Assembly: GCA_038237925.1 (NCBI GenBank)
Contig: JBBRYF010000009.1
Location: forward strand, 1 to 64,000
Direction of reading: 5' to 3'
Source of the DNA: AC-32 sp038237925
Lineage (GTDB): Bacteria > Actinomycetota > Thermoleophilia > Gaiellales > Gaiellaceae
Length of the DNA: 64,000 nt
Part shown: positions 33,317-41,107 of the stretch, piece by piece
Numbering within the stretch: position 1 is the first letter of the stretch
Layout of the letters: the number at the start of each line of letters is the position of its first letter
Notes under the pieces: generated by a model
Database searches by the model: none
Seen by the model: the letters and a program-made list of their open reading frames with translations, nothing else
What the model was told of the DNA's origin: nothing
Program-made: the position numbers and the translations under genes

Positions 33317-33966
33317 GCACCTGGTCCGATCGCGCGCAGGCCTACCGCGAAAGCGAGACCCATCGCTCCGGAGCGGATCTCGAACTGCTGGTCGAGTGGT
33401 GCGAGCCCGCCGGGGGCGTGAAAGCGCTGGACGTCGCGACCGGCGGCGGTCACGTCGCCGACCGGCTCCGCGCCGAGGGGTGCCAGGTCGTCACGCTCGA
33501 CCCGTCGCCCGGGATGCAGGCCGATGTGCTCGCGGGCGCCGAGGACATCCCGTTCGAAGACGGCGCGTTCGACGTGGTCGTGTCACGGATCGCGCCGCAC
33601 CACTTCGAGGACGTGCGCGCAGCCGTGGCCGAGATCGAGCGCGTCAGCAACCGGCTCGTCGTGATCGAGGACACGCTCTACTCGAGCGACCGGCACGAGG
33701 AGGCGGAGAAGCTGCGCGACCCGACCCATGTCCGCAACTACACCGAGGACGAGTGGCGCGGGTTCCTGACCGACGCGGGCCTCGAGGTCGAGCAGGTCGA
33801 GCGCTTCGAGAAGGAGCATCCACTCGAGGACTGGCTCGCTCGAACCGGCTGCGAGGGCGAGGAGGCGGCGCGCGTCCGAGAGCTGCTGGCCGACCGGATG
33901 ACCGCGGACGGCAGCGCGTGGGTCGACACGAAGCTCGTCATCCGCGCGAGGAAGTCACAGAGCTGA
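33313..33966 (+). CDS. class I SAM-dependent methyltransferase inside the sucCD operon
   Basis: 217 residues with a Methyltransferase-11 core: motif I ALDVATGGGHVADRLRAEG, an acidic residue in VVTLDPSPGM, motif II GAEDIPFEDGAFDVVVSR and the post-motif IAPHHFEDVRAAV. These match the ubiquinone/menaquinone-type and small-molecule methyltransferases. It overlaps sucC by 4 bases and sucD by 1, so all three are translated together. The target is unknown; a quinone or a small acid is possible, and nothing ties it to succinyl-CoA beyond position. Confidence 0.88.
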   Translation: MSTWSDRAQAYRESETHRSGADLELLVEWCEPAGGVKALDVATGGGHVADRLRAEGCQVVTLDPSPGMQADVLAGAEDIPFEDGAFDVVVSRIAPHHFEDVRAAVAEIERVSNRLVVIEDTLYSSDRHEEAEKLRDPTHVRNYTEDEWRGFLTDAGLEVEQVERFEKEHPLEDWLARTGCEGEEAARVRELLADRMTADGSAWVDTKLVIRARKSQS

Positions 33967-34841
33967 TGGCGATCGTCGTCGACAAGGACACTCGGCTCGT
34001 CGTCCAGGGCGCAACAGGGCGCGAGGGCTCGTTCCACACCCTGCGCAACCGCGCGTACGGGACCGCCGTGGTCGCGGGCGTGACTCCCGGCAAGGGCGGC
34101 ACCGAGCTCGAGGGGATCCCGATCTTCGACACGGTCGCCGACGCAGTCGGCGAGACCGGCGCCAACACGACGATGGTCTTCGTCCCGGCCCGCTTTGCCG
34201 CTGACGCGATCTACGAGGCCGTCGACGCGGGCATCGGCACGGTCATCTGCATCGCGGAGGGACTCGCCGCGCACGACATGCTGCGCGTCTACAACTACAT
34301 CCGGCCGAAGGGGATCACGATGCTCGGCCCCAACTGCCCGGGCGCGCTCTCTCCGGGCAAGGCCAACGTCGGGATCATTCCCGCGGAAATCTTCCGCGAA
34401 GGCCGGATCGGCGTCGTCTCACGCTCCGGAACGCTGACGTACCAGATCGGCCACGAGCTGACCCAGCGCGGCCTCGGCAACTCAACGATCGTCGGCATCG
34501 GCGGCGACCCGGTCGTCGGCTCGTCCTTCATCGACGTCCTCGCCCGCTTCCTGGCCGACGACGAGACCGACGTGATCGTGCTGGTCGGCGAGATCGGCGG
34601 GGACGAGGAGGAGAAGGCGGCCGCGTTCATCGAGGCCGAGGTGACGAAGCCCGTCGTCGCGTACATCGCCGGCTTCACGGCGCCGCCTGGCAAGACAATG
34701 GGTCATGCCGGCGCGATCATCTCCGGCTCGTCCGGAACCGCCCAGGCGAAGAAGGACGCGCTCGAAGCACGGGGCGTGCGTGTCGGCACGACGCCGACGG
34801 AGGTCGCGGAGCTCGCGGCCGAAGTCGCTAGCGGACGTTGA
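33966..34841 (+). CDS. sucD: succinyl-CoA synthetase alpha subunit
   Basis: 291 residues: the CoA-binding Rossmann part (LVVQGATGREGSFHTL, GVTPGKGGTELEGIPIFDTV), then MLGPNCPGALSPGKANVGIIP and the active-site His in GKTMGHAGAIISG that is phosphorylated in the reaction cycle. It starts within the methyltransferase stop. The 3' end overlaps the convergent subtilase gene by 14 bases. Confidence 0.95.
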   Translation: MAIVVDKDTRLVVQGATGREGSFHTLRNRAYGTAVVAGVTPGKGGTELEGIPIFDTVADAVGETGANTTMVFVPARFAADAIYEAVDAGIGTVICIAEGLAAHDMLRVYNYIRPKGITMLGPNCPGALSPGKANVGIIPAEIFREGRIGVVSRSGTLTYQIGHELTQRGLGNSTIVGIGGDPVVGSSFIDVLARFLADDETDVIVLVGEIGGDEEEKAAAFIEAEVTKPVVAYIAGFTAPPGKTMGHAGAIISGSSGTAQAKKDALEARGVRVGTTPTEVAELAAEVASGR

Positions 34842-36432
34842 CGCCGGCGCAAGCGAGCCGGCTGCGGTTGCCCGAGCCGTCGGTCGCGCGAACGCAGAAG
34901 CGATAGGCGCCGGGCGCACGGAAGCGCCAGCGACTCCAGTACGCGACCGCGTCGTCGGTCGCGCGCAGCGGGCGCGCAAGGGTCTTGAGCAGCTTCTTCC
35001 GCCGGTAGATCAGGATCCGCTCGGAGGTCTGGCCCGCGTTGTCGCTGACGCGGTAGCGCAGTCGTAGCGCCGCTCCGTGCGGGCCCCGCGCCGGGTAGGC
35101 GCGCACCGTCGGCGGCTTCTTATCGGGCAGCGGCGGCGGAGGCGGTGGGGGCGGAGGAGGCGCGGCGGGCGGAGGCGGCACGGGCGGCGGAGGCGGAGGC
35201 GGCACTGCCGTGGCGAGCGCGCGCGGCACGTCGATCCGCCCGTAGCCGTAGTGCTGCTCCCACGTGCAACCCGCGCACGTGCCGTAGGGGTCGGCACCGT
35301 ACGGGCTCGAGCCGACCTTGTCGGAGCTCAACGCGAGGATCTGGCGGACCGCCGTGGCGGACGCGCCCGGGTGCAGGCTCCTGACGAGCGCGGCGAGCGC
35401 GGTGACGTACGGAGACGCCATCGAGGTACCGCTCAAGTAGGCATAGCCGCCCGCGTACGTAGAGAGCACGTTGACGCCCGGCGCGGACACGAAGACGTTC
35501 GGGTGACCGTAGTTGGAGAAGCTGCCGGGGAGGTCGCTCGAATCGGTCGCGGCAACGCCGATCGCGCCCGGGCACGCGGCCGGGTAGGTCGGCGTCGAGG
35601 TAGGGGTTCCCTCGGGCTGCCCGTTTCCGGCCGCGGCCACGACGACCGCGTCGTACGAGCTCGTCGCGGCGGAGACGGCATCGCAGAGTGTGGTCGGATA
35701 GGTGCCGCCGGTCGCGCCGAGGCTGAGGTTGATCACCCACGCTCCGTGGGCGGCCGCCCAGAGGATCCCGTCGGCGACGTCGGAGAGCGCGGCGCCCTGA
35801 GTCGCGTCGGCAGGGAAGACCCGAACGACGATCAGCGGCGAGGCGTAGGCGAGCCCGGCCACGCCGAGGCCGTTGTCGGTCGCGGCGCCCGCGATCCCCG
35901 AGACATGTGTTCCATGGCCGTCGTCGTCGGTCGGGATCCCGCCCACGCACGAGCCGAGACACGTCGCGCTCGAGGCTGAAATACGGCCGGCGAGATCCTC
36001 GTGCGTCGCGTCGACGCCCGTGTCGACGATGCCGAGCGGGGCCATCGGCGCGGCGGAGAACGTGCCGGGAAAAGAAGACCAGCCGGCGAGCGCCGAGACC
36101 GCGCCGAGCGCCCACTGCGAGCCGTAGTCGGGGTCGTCCGGCGGCGTCATGTCCAACAGGTGCAGGACGCGGTTCGGCTCCGCGTACTCGACGTCGGCGC
36201 GCGCGCGGTAGCGGGCGAGCGCCTGAGCAGCCGTCTCCGCCGGCTGCGGATCGACGACGGTCACGCCGGTCGCGGTTGAGCCTTCGACATCGTCACCGAG
36301 CGCCGAGACTTTCGCGGCGGCGCTCGCCGGATGGCTGAACCTGACGAGGATCGTGCCGCCTGCCGAGGCCGCTGCGGGCGCGGCGAACGCGAGTGCGAGC
36401 AGGGTCCCGAGGAACGCGAAGCGGCGGGCCAT
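34828..36432 (-). CDS. secreted S8 subtilisin-like serine protease
   Basis: 534 residues: signal peptide FAFLGTLLALAFAAPAAASA, an inhibitor-like prodomain (about 25-95), and a catalytic domain with Asp in GIVDTGVDATHED, His in DGHGTHVSGIAG and Ser in SGTSMASPYVTALAAL. A Pro-rich linker follows (runs of 6-10 Pro), then a C-terminal beta domain of about 110 residues with RYRVSDNAGQTSERI, similar to Ig-like surface modules. Extra cysteine pairs (TCLGSC, TCAGC) suggest disulfides. The frame opens at 36645, but the ATG at 36432 begins the signal peptide. Confidence 0.93.
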   Translation of the reverse strand: MARRFAFLGTLLALAFAAPAAASAGGTILVRFSHPASAAAKVSALGDDVEGSTATGVTVVDPQPAETAAQALARYRARADVEYAEPNRVLHLLDMTPPDDPDYGSQWALGAVSALAGWSSFPGTFSAAPMAPLGIVDTGVDATHEDLAGRISASSATCLGSCVGGIPTDDDGHGTHVSGIAGAATDNGLGVAGLAYASPLIVVRVFPADATQGAALSDVADGILWAAAHGAWVINLSLGATGGTYPTTLCDAVSAATSSYDAVVVAAAGNGQPEGTPTSTPTYPAACPGAIGVAATDSSDLPGSFSNYGHPNVFVSAPGVNVLSTYAGGYAYLSGTSMASPYVTALAALVRSLHPGASATAVRQILALSSDKVGSSPYGADPYGTCAGCTWEQHYGYGRIDVPRALATAVPPPPPPPVPPPPAAPPPPPPPPPPLPDKKPPTVRAYPARGPHGAALRLRYRVSDNAGQTSERILIYRRKKLLKTLARPLRATDDAVAYWSRWRFRAPGAYRFCVRATDGSGNRSRLACAGVNVR

Positions 36433-36507
36433 CCTCCGAACGTCGGCAGGAACCGCGGCTTCCTCCACCCTCGCTTGTGGGACGGCGGTGAGAGCCGGGG
36501 CTCCGCC

Positions 36508-36513
36508 TACACT
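36508..36513 (+). promoter_or_regulatory. leaderless -10-like hexamer of the aminotransferase gene
   Basis: TACACT lies exactly 7 bases before the GTG at 36521. Confidence 0.45.
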
Positions 36514-36520
36514 GCCGCGC

Positions 36521-37606
36521 GTGGAGACGATCTCCTTCGCGCGTGGAATCCCCGCCCCGGAGTGCCTGCCGGTGTCTGAGCTCGCAGACTGCGCCAAAGC
36601 GGCCCTCGAGCGCGACGGGTCGATCGCGCTGTCGTACGGGAGCACCCTCGGCTACGCGCCGCTGCGGGAGTGGCTCGGGGAACGGCACGGGGTCGACCCC
36701 GGTCGAGTGCTGGTCACGAACGGATCGCTCCAGGCGTTCCACTTCGTGCTCGACGTCCTAGACGGCGACGCGCGCCGCATCCTCGTCGAGCGACCCACCT
36801 ACGATCGGCCGCGGCGGATCCTTGCGTCGGCAGGAATCGAGCTGGCCGAGATCGCCGTCGACGACGACGGGCTCGACATCGACGAGCTCGAGCGCGCGCT
36901 CGATGGCCCGCAGGCGGCCTTCCTGTACACGATTCCGACCTTCCAGAACCCAACCGGCTCAACGCTGAGCGCCGACCGCCGCCGGCGGCTGGCCGAGCTC
37001 GCGGGCAAGCACCGGCTCCCGGTGCTCGAGGACGATCCATACGGGCTCGTCCGCTTCGAGGGCGAGGCTCTGCCATCGCTGTTCGAGCTCGAGGGCGGCG
37101 TCAACGTCATGTACTCGTCGTCGTTCTCGAAGACGATCGCGCCCGGCCTGCGCGTCGGCTACGCCATCCTCCCTGCGGCGCTGGAAGGGGAGCTCGAGGA
37201 GCTTGTGGCCTCGACGTACATCACGCCGGCGCTGCTCGCCCAGGCGACGGTTTACGAGTTTTTGCGCCGCGGTCTCTTCGAGCCGAACCTGGAGCGCGTT
37301 CGCGGGCTCCTGGGGGCGCGGCGGGACGCGATGCTCGGGGCGCTCGAGCGCGAGCTCGCCGGCCGCGCACGCTGGAACAAGCCCGAGGGCGGCTACTTCC
37401 TCTGGCTCGAGCTGCCTGAGGGCGTGGACGCCGCGGAGTTGCTGCCCCGTGCGACCGAGGGCGGCGTCACGTTCGTTCCCGGAGCCGACTTCGGCGGGCC
37501 GGCCGCGTCGGCGCGCCTCGCGTTCAGCTTCGTCTCGCCCGCTGAGGTCGACGAGGGTGTCCGGCGCCTGGCGGGGTTACTTGCGGCGGCGCCGGCGCCG
37601 GTATAG
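36521..37606 (+). CDS. PLP-dependent aminotransferase, class I/II (LysN/MocR-core type)
   Basis: 361 residues of fold type I: SYGSTLGYAPLREWLGERHG and VTNGSLQAFHFVLDVL (phosphate loop), YTIPTFQNPTGSTLSADRR with the PLP Asn, DDPYGLVRFEG, and SSFSKTIAPGLRVGY where Lys binds PLP. This subgroup includes 2-aminoadipate and aromatic or branched-chain aminotransferases and the catalytic part of MocR regulators; no DNA-binding domain is present here. Start chosen by TACACT 7 bases upstream. The 3' end overlaps the convergent LapA-like gene by 30 bases. Confidence 0.88.
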   Translation: METISFARGIPAPECLPVSELADCAKAALERDGSIALSYGSTLGYAPLREWLGERHGVDPGRVLVTNGSLQAFHFVLDVLDGDARRILVERPTYDRPRRILASAGIELAEIAVDDDGLDIDELERALDGPQAAFLYTIPTFQNPTGSTLSADRRRRLAELAGKHRLPVLEDDPYGLVRFEGEALPSLFELEGGVNVMYSSSFSKTIAPGLRVGYAILPAALEGELEELVASTYITPALLAQATVYEFLRRGLFEPNLERVRGLLGARRDAMLGALERELAGRARWNKPEGGYFLWLELPEGVDAAELLPRATEGGVTFVPGADFGGPAASARLAFSFVSPAEVDEGVRRLAGLLAAAPAPV

Positions 37607-37891
37607 CTGCGAGAGGAGCACCCCGAGCAGCAGCCCGAGCGCGACGCTGAGCAGGATCAGCCAGATCAGCGACACCCGCGCCTTCGCGAAGACGAAGTGC
37701 ACATCGACGTGCTTGTTGTTCTCGAGCACGAACGCAATTCCGTAGGCGACGATCAGCCCGAGAACCACGATGCGGAAGTAGAGTCGCGGCTGCCATTGGC
37801 GCCGGAATCCCTCCGGCCGTTCCTCTACCGGTTGGTCGGCGGCGGGCTCCTCTGCGGGCGGCGCGGCGGGCTGCTCCGGCTCTTCGTGCAC
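37577..37891 (-). CDS. LapA-like (DUF1049) small membrane protein
   Basis: 104 residues: an acidic Pro/Glu-rich N terminus, then two membrane helices (about 42-58 and 74-94) around VDVHFVFAKARVSL, ending in RRRRRRK. This is the layout of LapA/YciS-type proteins, which in Escherichia coli act with LapB in envelope lipid control; the role in actinobacteria is unknown. GTG start with TAGACT 8 bases upstream. Confidence 0.8.
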   Translation of the reverse strand: MHEEPEQPAAPPAEEPAADQPVEERPEGFRRQWQPRLYFRIVVLGLIVAYGIAFVLENNKHVDVHFVFAKARVSLIWLILLSVALGLLLGVLLSQLYRRRRRRK

Positions 37892-37899
37892 TGCGACCT

Positions 37900-37905
37900 A
37901 GTCTA
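37900..37905 (-). promoter_or_regulatory. leaderless -10-like hexamer of the LapA-like gene
   Basis: Minus-strand TAGACT lies 8 bases before the GTG at 37891 and contains the TAG stop of the upstream small ORF. Confidence 0.35.
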
Positions 37906-38088
37906 GGCCGCCGAACGGCCTGCGAGCGGCGTCAGCGGCCGCGGTACCAGGCGGGGCTGGCGAGGCGGCACGAGCGAGCCGCGGCTGTGGAGCCTGAAGG
38001 TGGGGCAGGGAGCTTCCAGCGTGAGGGCGCAGAGGCCCGCCCGAAAGAAATAGCAATCCTCGCACGTCAGTTGGCTCAACTTGCTCAT
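37903..38088 (-). CDS. small four-cysteine protein, unknown function
   Basis: 61 residues: MSKLSQLTCEDCYFFRAGLC, then PCPTFR and a basic, Pro-rich end. Cysteines at 9, 12, 20 and 28 (C-x2-C-x7-C-x7-C) could bind zinc or an iron-sulfur cluster. I do not recognise a named family. The ATG has GGAG about 11 bases upstream. It lies between a probable terminator and the LapA-like gene. Cysteine-rich clustering in such a short ORF makes it more likely real than chance. Confidence 0.5.
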   Translation of the reverse strand: MSKLSQLTCEDCYFFRAGLCALTLEAPCPTFRLHSRGSLVPPRQPRLVPRPLTPLAGRSAA

Positions 38089-38177
38089 ACCCCAGTTTGC
38101 TCCTCTCGGTCGCCTGCCGAACTCGCGGGATGATGAGGGCGGGGACCCCCTGAATCAAGGCTTGTCTGTGGAGAAAA

Positions 38178-38217
38178 CACTGCAATTTCCGGCGCTTTCA
38201 AACATGCCGGAAACTGC
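38178..38217 (-). terminator. rho-independent terminator of the PDZ protease gene
   Basis: On the minus strand GCAGTTTCCGGC and GCCGGAAATTGC form a 12-bp stem (one G-U) around a 12-base loop, followed within two bases by TGTTTTC. It lies 16 bases after the protease stop at 38233. Confidence 0.6.
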
Positions 38218-38232
38218 CGCTTCTTGCTACTT

Positions 38233-39222
38233 TCAGTGAAGCGTTGCCAGCGCGCGCAACGCCTGTGCAAAGTTGTTCACAGGCACGATGTGGATGCCGT
38301 CGGCATAGCGCTGGGCCTCGCGGGCATTGTCGCCGGCGGGGACGAGGAATATGTCCACACCCGCTTTGCGCACCCCGAGCGTCTTTTGCTTCACACCGCC
38401 GATCGGACCGACCGTCCCGTCGAGACCGAGCTCTCCGGTCGCCGCGATCTTGTGACCGTGCGTGACGTCGCGGCCAAGCTCCTGGAGGATGTCGAGCGCG
38501 AAGGCGAGGCCGGCCGAGGGACCACCGACCCCGCCGGCGTCGATCGTGATCTTCACCGGGAGCGTCACGTGCAGGGCGTCGCGCGCCGAGACGCCGACCA
38601 ACGTGCGCTTCGGATCCTGCGGATCGGCGATCGTCTTGATGGTTGCCGTCTGGAGCCTGCCGCCGCGCCGGAACCCGATCCGCACCTTGTCGCCGGGCCG
38701 GCGCGTGGCGAGGATCGCCCGCAGGCGTTGGACCGAGATCACCTTGTGGCCGTCGGCGGAGACGATCACGTCGCTCGTGCGCAGGATCTTGGCCGCAGGG
38801 GCGCTTGGGTCGACGAGCACGATCGTCACCCCGCCGCTGCGCGCGCGCACCTTGTAGCCCAGGTGGTCGAGGGCAACGACCGCGGCGACCTTCTGGGACT
38901 CCGTCATGTCCTGGAGCCCGATCTGCTGCTCGATCGTGGAGCTGATCGGCGGGGCCTTCACGATCGACGAACCCGAAGGGCGAGCGAACGGGACGAGACG
39001 CTCTAGCAGCCGGGCCGCGCGCTCGCGGACGTCGACGAAGTAGATCGGCCCGGGCTTGTGCCGCTTCTCGCCCGGCACCTTGACCAGCGGGTCGGCGGGA
39101 TGCGCGGGATCGACCAGCCGGATGTCGTAGCCGCTTGCGGGCGCGATCCACAGCACGATCGCGGCCGCGGCCAGGAGGAAGAGGCCGGCTGCAGCGAGCC
39201 GGCCCGGCGAGAACCACCGCAT
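38233..39222 (-). CDS. PDZ domain-containing Lon-like (S16) protease
   Basis: 329 residues of the YlbL type. One N-terminal membrane anchor (about 9-28) is followed by a region with KVRARSGGVTIVLVDPSAPAAKILRTSDVIV (PDZ) and a C-terminal S16 domain. There the catalytic Ser lies in GGVGGPSAGLAFALDI and the catalytic Lys in GGVKQKTLGVRKAG. No ATPase domain is present. It acts outside the membrane, and relatives process or degrade envelope proteins. The ATG at 39222 is supported by TATCCT 7 bases upstream. Confidence 0.9.
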   Translation of the reverse strand: MRWFSPGRLAAAGLFLLAAAAIVLWIAPASGYDIRLVDPAHPADPLVKVPGEKRHKPGPIYFVDVRERAARLLERLVPFARPSGSSIVKAPPISSTIEQQIGLQDMTESQKVAAVVALDHLGYKVRARSGGVTIVLVDPSAPAAKILRTSDVIVSADGHKVISVQRLRAILATRRPGDKVRIGFRRGGRLQTATIKTIADPQDPKRTLVGVSARDALHVTLPVKITIDAGGVGGPSAGLAFALDILQELGRDVTHGHKIAATGELGLDGTVGPIGGVKQKTLGVRKAGVDIFLVPAGDNAREAQRYADGIHIVPVNNFAQALRALATLH

Positions 39223-39229
39223 CACATCG

Positions 39230-39235
39230 AGGATA
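39230..39235 (-). promoter_or_regulatory. leaderless -10-like hexamer of the PDZ protease gene
   Basis: Minus-strand TATCCT lies exactly 7 bases before the ATG at 39222. Confidence 0.45.
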
Positions 39236-39241
39236 TGCGGC

Positions 39242-39985
39242 TCAGAGGAGGCTGCGCGTCAGTCCGCCGTCGACGGGCATGACGGCGCCCGTGACGTAGC
39301 CGGCCGCGTCGGAGGCCAGGAAGCAGACGACCTGAGCGACCTCGCGCGGCCGGCCGAACCGTCGTAGCGGGATCGCCTCGAAATCCTCGGCGCCCGGCTT
39401 CCCTTTGTAGGTCTCGGCGAGCCGCGCGGTCTCGATCCGCCCCGGCGCGATCGTGTTGACGGTGATCTTCTTCGGGCCGAGCTCGCGCGCGAGGGTCTTC
39501 GCCCACCCGACCACGCCGGGCCGCACGGCGTTCGAGAGCGCGAGGTTCTCGATCGGCTCGCGGACCGAGCTCGACTCGATGTTGATGATGCGGCCGCGAC
39601 CGCTCCGCTCGAGCTGCGGCAGGCAGAGCCCGGTCAGTCGGATCGCAGAGAGCAGGAGCAGCTCGACCGCGCTCTCGACCTGGTTATCCGTCAGCCCGAC
39701 TGCCGGCGTCCGGGGTGGGCCGCCGCTGTTGTTGACGAGGATGTCGATCCCGCCGAAAGCCTCGAGTGTGCGATCGACGAGGCGTTTCAGGTCGGCTGGG
39801 TTCGTGACGTCGCCGCGAACCGCGAGCGCGCCGATGCGCTCGGCCTCCTGCTGGAGGACCTCACGGCGCCGAGCGAACATGGCGACATTCGCGCCTTCCG
39901 CGGCGAGCTCCTCGGCGATCGCGAGTCCGATCCCGGACGAGGCACCGCACACGATCGCGCTCCGACCCTTTAGGTCGAGGTCCAC
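39242..39985 (-). CDS. SDR family oxidoreductase with altered catalytic motif
   Basis: 247 residues with the SDR Rossmann fold: cofactor loop CGASSGIGLAIAEEL, ILVNNSGGPP (the NNAG motif), a Ser in INIESSSVREP, and end VMPVDGG. The usual YxxxK is absent; the aligned stretch reads LSNAVRPGVVGWAKTLA, with Ser for Tyr and Arg for Lys. It resembles the FabG-like group with SNxxR, whose activity is poorly known. GGAGGAG sits 6 bases before the GTG at 39985. Upstream codons of the open frame are not used. Confidence 0.85.
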   Translation of the reverse strand: MDLDLKGRSAIVCGASSGIGLAIAEELAAEGANVAMFARRREVLQQEAERIGALAVRGDVTNPADLKRLVDRTLEAFGGIDILVNNSGGPPRTPAVGLTDNQVESAVELLLLSAIRLTGLCLPQLERSGRGRIINIESSSVREPIENLALSNAVRPGVVGWAKTLARELGPKKITVNTIAPGRIETARLAETYKGKPGAEDFEAIPLRRFGRPREVAQVVCFLASDAAGYVTGAVMPVDGGLTRSLL

Positions 39986-40022
39986 GCCGACTCCTCCGAC
40001 CGTTGAATGTTCACGCGCACGC

Positions 40023-40041
40023 GTCCCCACCCTGGGTGGGG
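40023..40041. repeat. perfect palindrome upstream of the SDR gene
   Basis: TCCCCACCC-T-GGGTGGGGA, 9-bp arms around one base, in the 186-base region between the SDR and mdh genes. It could be an operator; the one-base centre is too tight for an RNA hairpin loop unless the inner pairs open. Nothing else is evident in this gap. Confidence 0.35.
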
Positions 40042-40171
40042 AGTGAGGTTCCACCCGCCGCCCGCTACGAGCGTACCGCTGGGTTCGTGCCGTGTCTGTG
40101 ACGTGCTTGGGACGATTGTGTGCCGATCGGCCTCGCGCGCGGTTCGGGAGGTGAGGCGCGGCACGTCGCGG

Positions 40172-41107
40172 CTACGTCGTCGTGCTCAGTACGCCAACGA
40201 CCTCACGCACGGCTTCGGCAGACGCGTTCAGGTCCTCGCGCTCGTCGTCGCCGAGCTCCAGCTCGACGATCTCCTCGATCCCGTCGGCGCCGAGCTTCAC
40301 GGGCACGCCCATGTAGAGGCCCTCGATCCCATACTCGCCTTCGAGGTGCGCCGTGCACGGAAGCACGCGGTGCTCGTCGAGCATCACCGCGTCCACCATC
40401 TGCGCGGCCGCAGCACCCGGCGCGTACCAGGCCGACGTGCCAAGCAGCTCGACGAGCTCGCCGCCACCCTTTGCCGCCCGCGCGACCATGGCTGCGATCC
40501 GCTCCTCGGAGACGAGCCGCCGCAGCGGGATCCCGCCGACCGTCGTCGCCGAGACGACCGGCACCATCTGGTCGCCGTGGCCGCCGAGAACCATGGCGGT
40601 CACGTCCTTGACCGACGAGCCTGTCTCCCACGCGATGAAGGTCGAGAAGCGCGCTGTGTCGAGGATCCCCGCCATGCCGAAGACGCGCTCCTTCGGCCAG
40701 CCCGAGACGTTCTTCGCCACGTGACACATCGCGTCGAGTGGGTTGGAGACGACGATCAAAATCGCATCGGGCGAGGCGCCGACCACCTGCTCGGTAACCG
40801 AGCCGACGATCTTCTCGTTCGTGCTGACGAGGTCGTCGCGGCTCATGCCGGGCGATCGCGGCAGGCCGGCGGTGACAACGACCACGTCCGAGCCCGCCGC
40901 CTCCTCGTACGAATTCGAGCCGACCACGTAAGGCTCGTAGCCGAGAACTGCGCCCATCTGGTTGATGTCGAGCGCCTTCCCCTGCGGCAGGCCCTCTTTG
41001 ATGTCGACGAGCACGACGTCGGCGTAGTCGCGCGTCGCGAGCACCTGCGCGCAGGTCGCGCCGACGTTGCCGGCGCCTACGACTGTCACCTTCCGCCGCT
41101 GGCTCAC
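40172..41107 (-). CDS. mdh: malate dehydrogenase (LDH-like type)
   Basis: 311 residues: VTVVGAGNVGATCAQVLA (NAD loop), VLVDIKEGLPQGKALD with the NAD-selecting Asp, TAGLPRSPGMSRDDLV with the substrate Arg pair, VSNPLDAM and the catalytic GGHGDQMVP. Motifs match the lactate dehydrogenase-like malate dehydrogenases. It oxidises malate to oxaloacetate in the TCA cycle. The GTG overlaps the idh stop (GTGA), so idh-mdh form an operon. Confidence 0.93.
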   Translation of the reverse strand: MSQRRKVTVVGAGNVGATCAQVLATRDYADVVLVDIKEGLPQGKALDINQMGAVLGYEPYVVGSNSYEEAAGSDVVVVTAGLPRSPGMSRDDLVSTNEKIVGSVTEQVVGASPDAILIVVSNPLDAMCHVAKNVSGWPKERVFGMAGILDTARFSTFIAWETGSSVKDVTAMVLGGHGDQMVPVVSATTVGGIPLRRLVSEERIAAMVARAAKGGGELVELLGTSAWYAPGAAAAQMVDAVMLDEHRVLPCTAHLEGEYGIEGLYMGVPVKLGADGIEEIVELELGDDEREDLNASAEAVREVVGVLSTTT

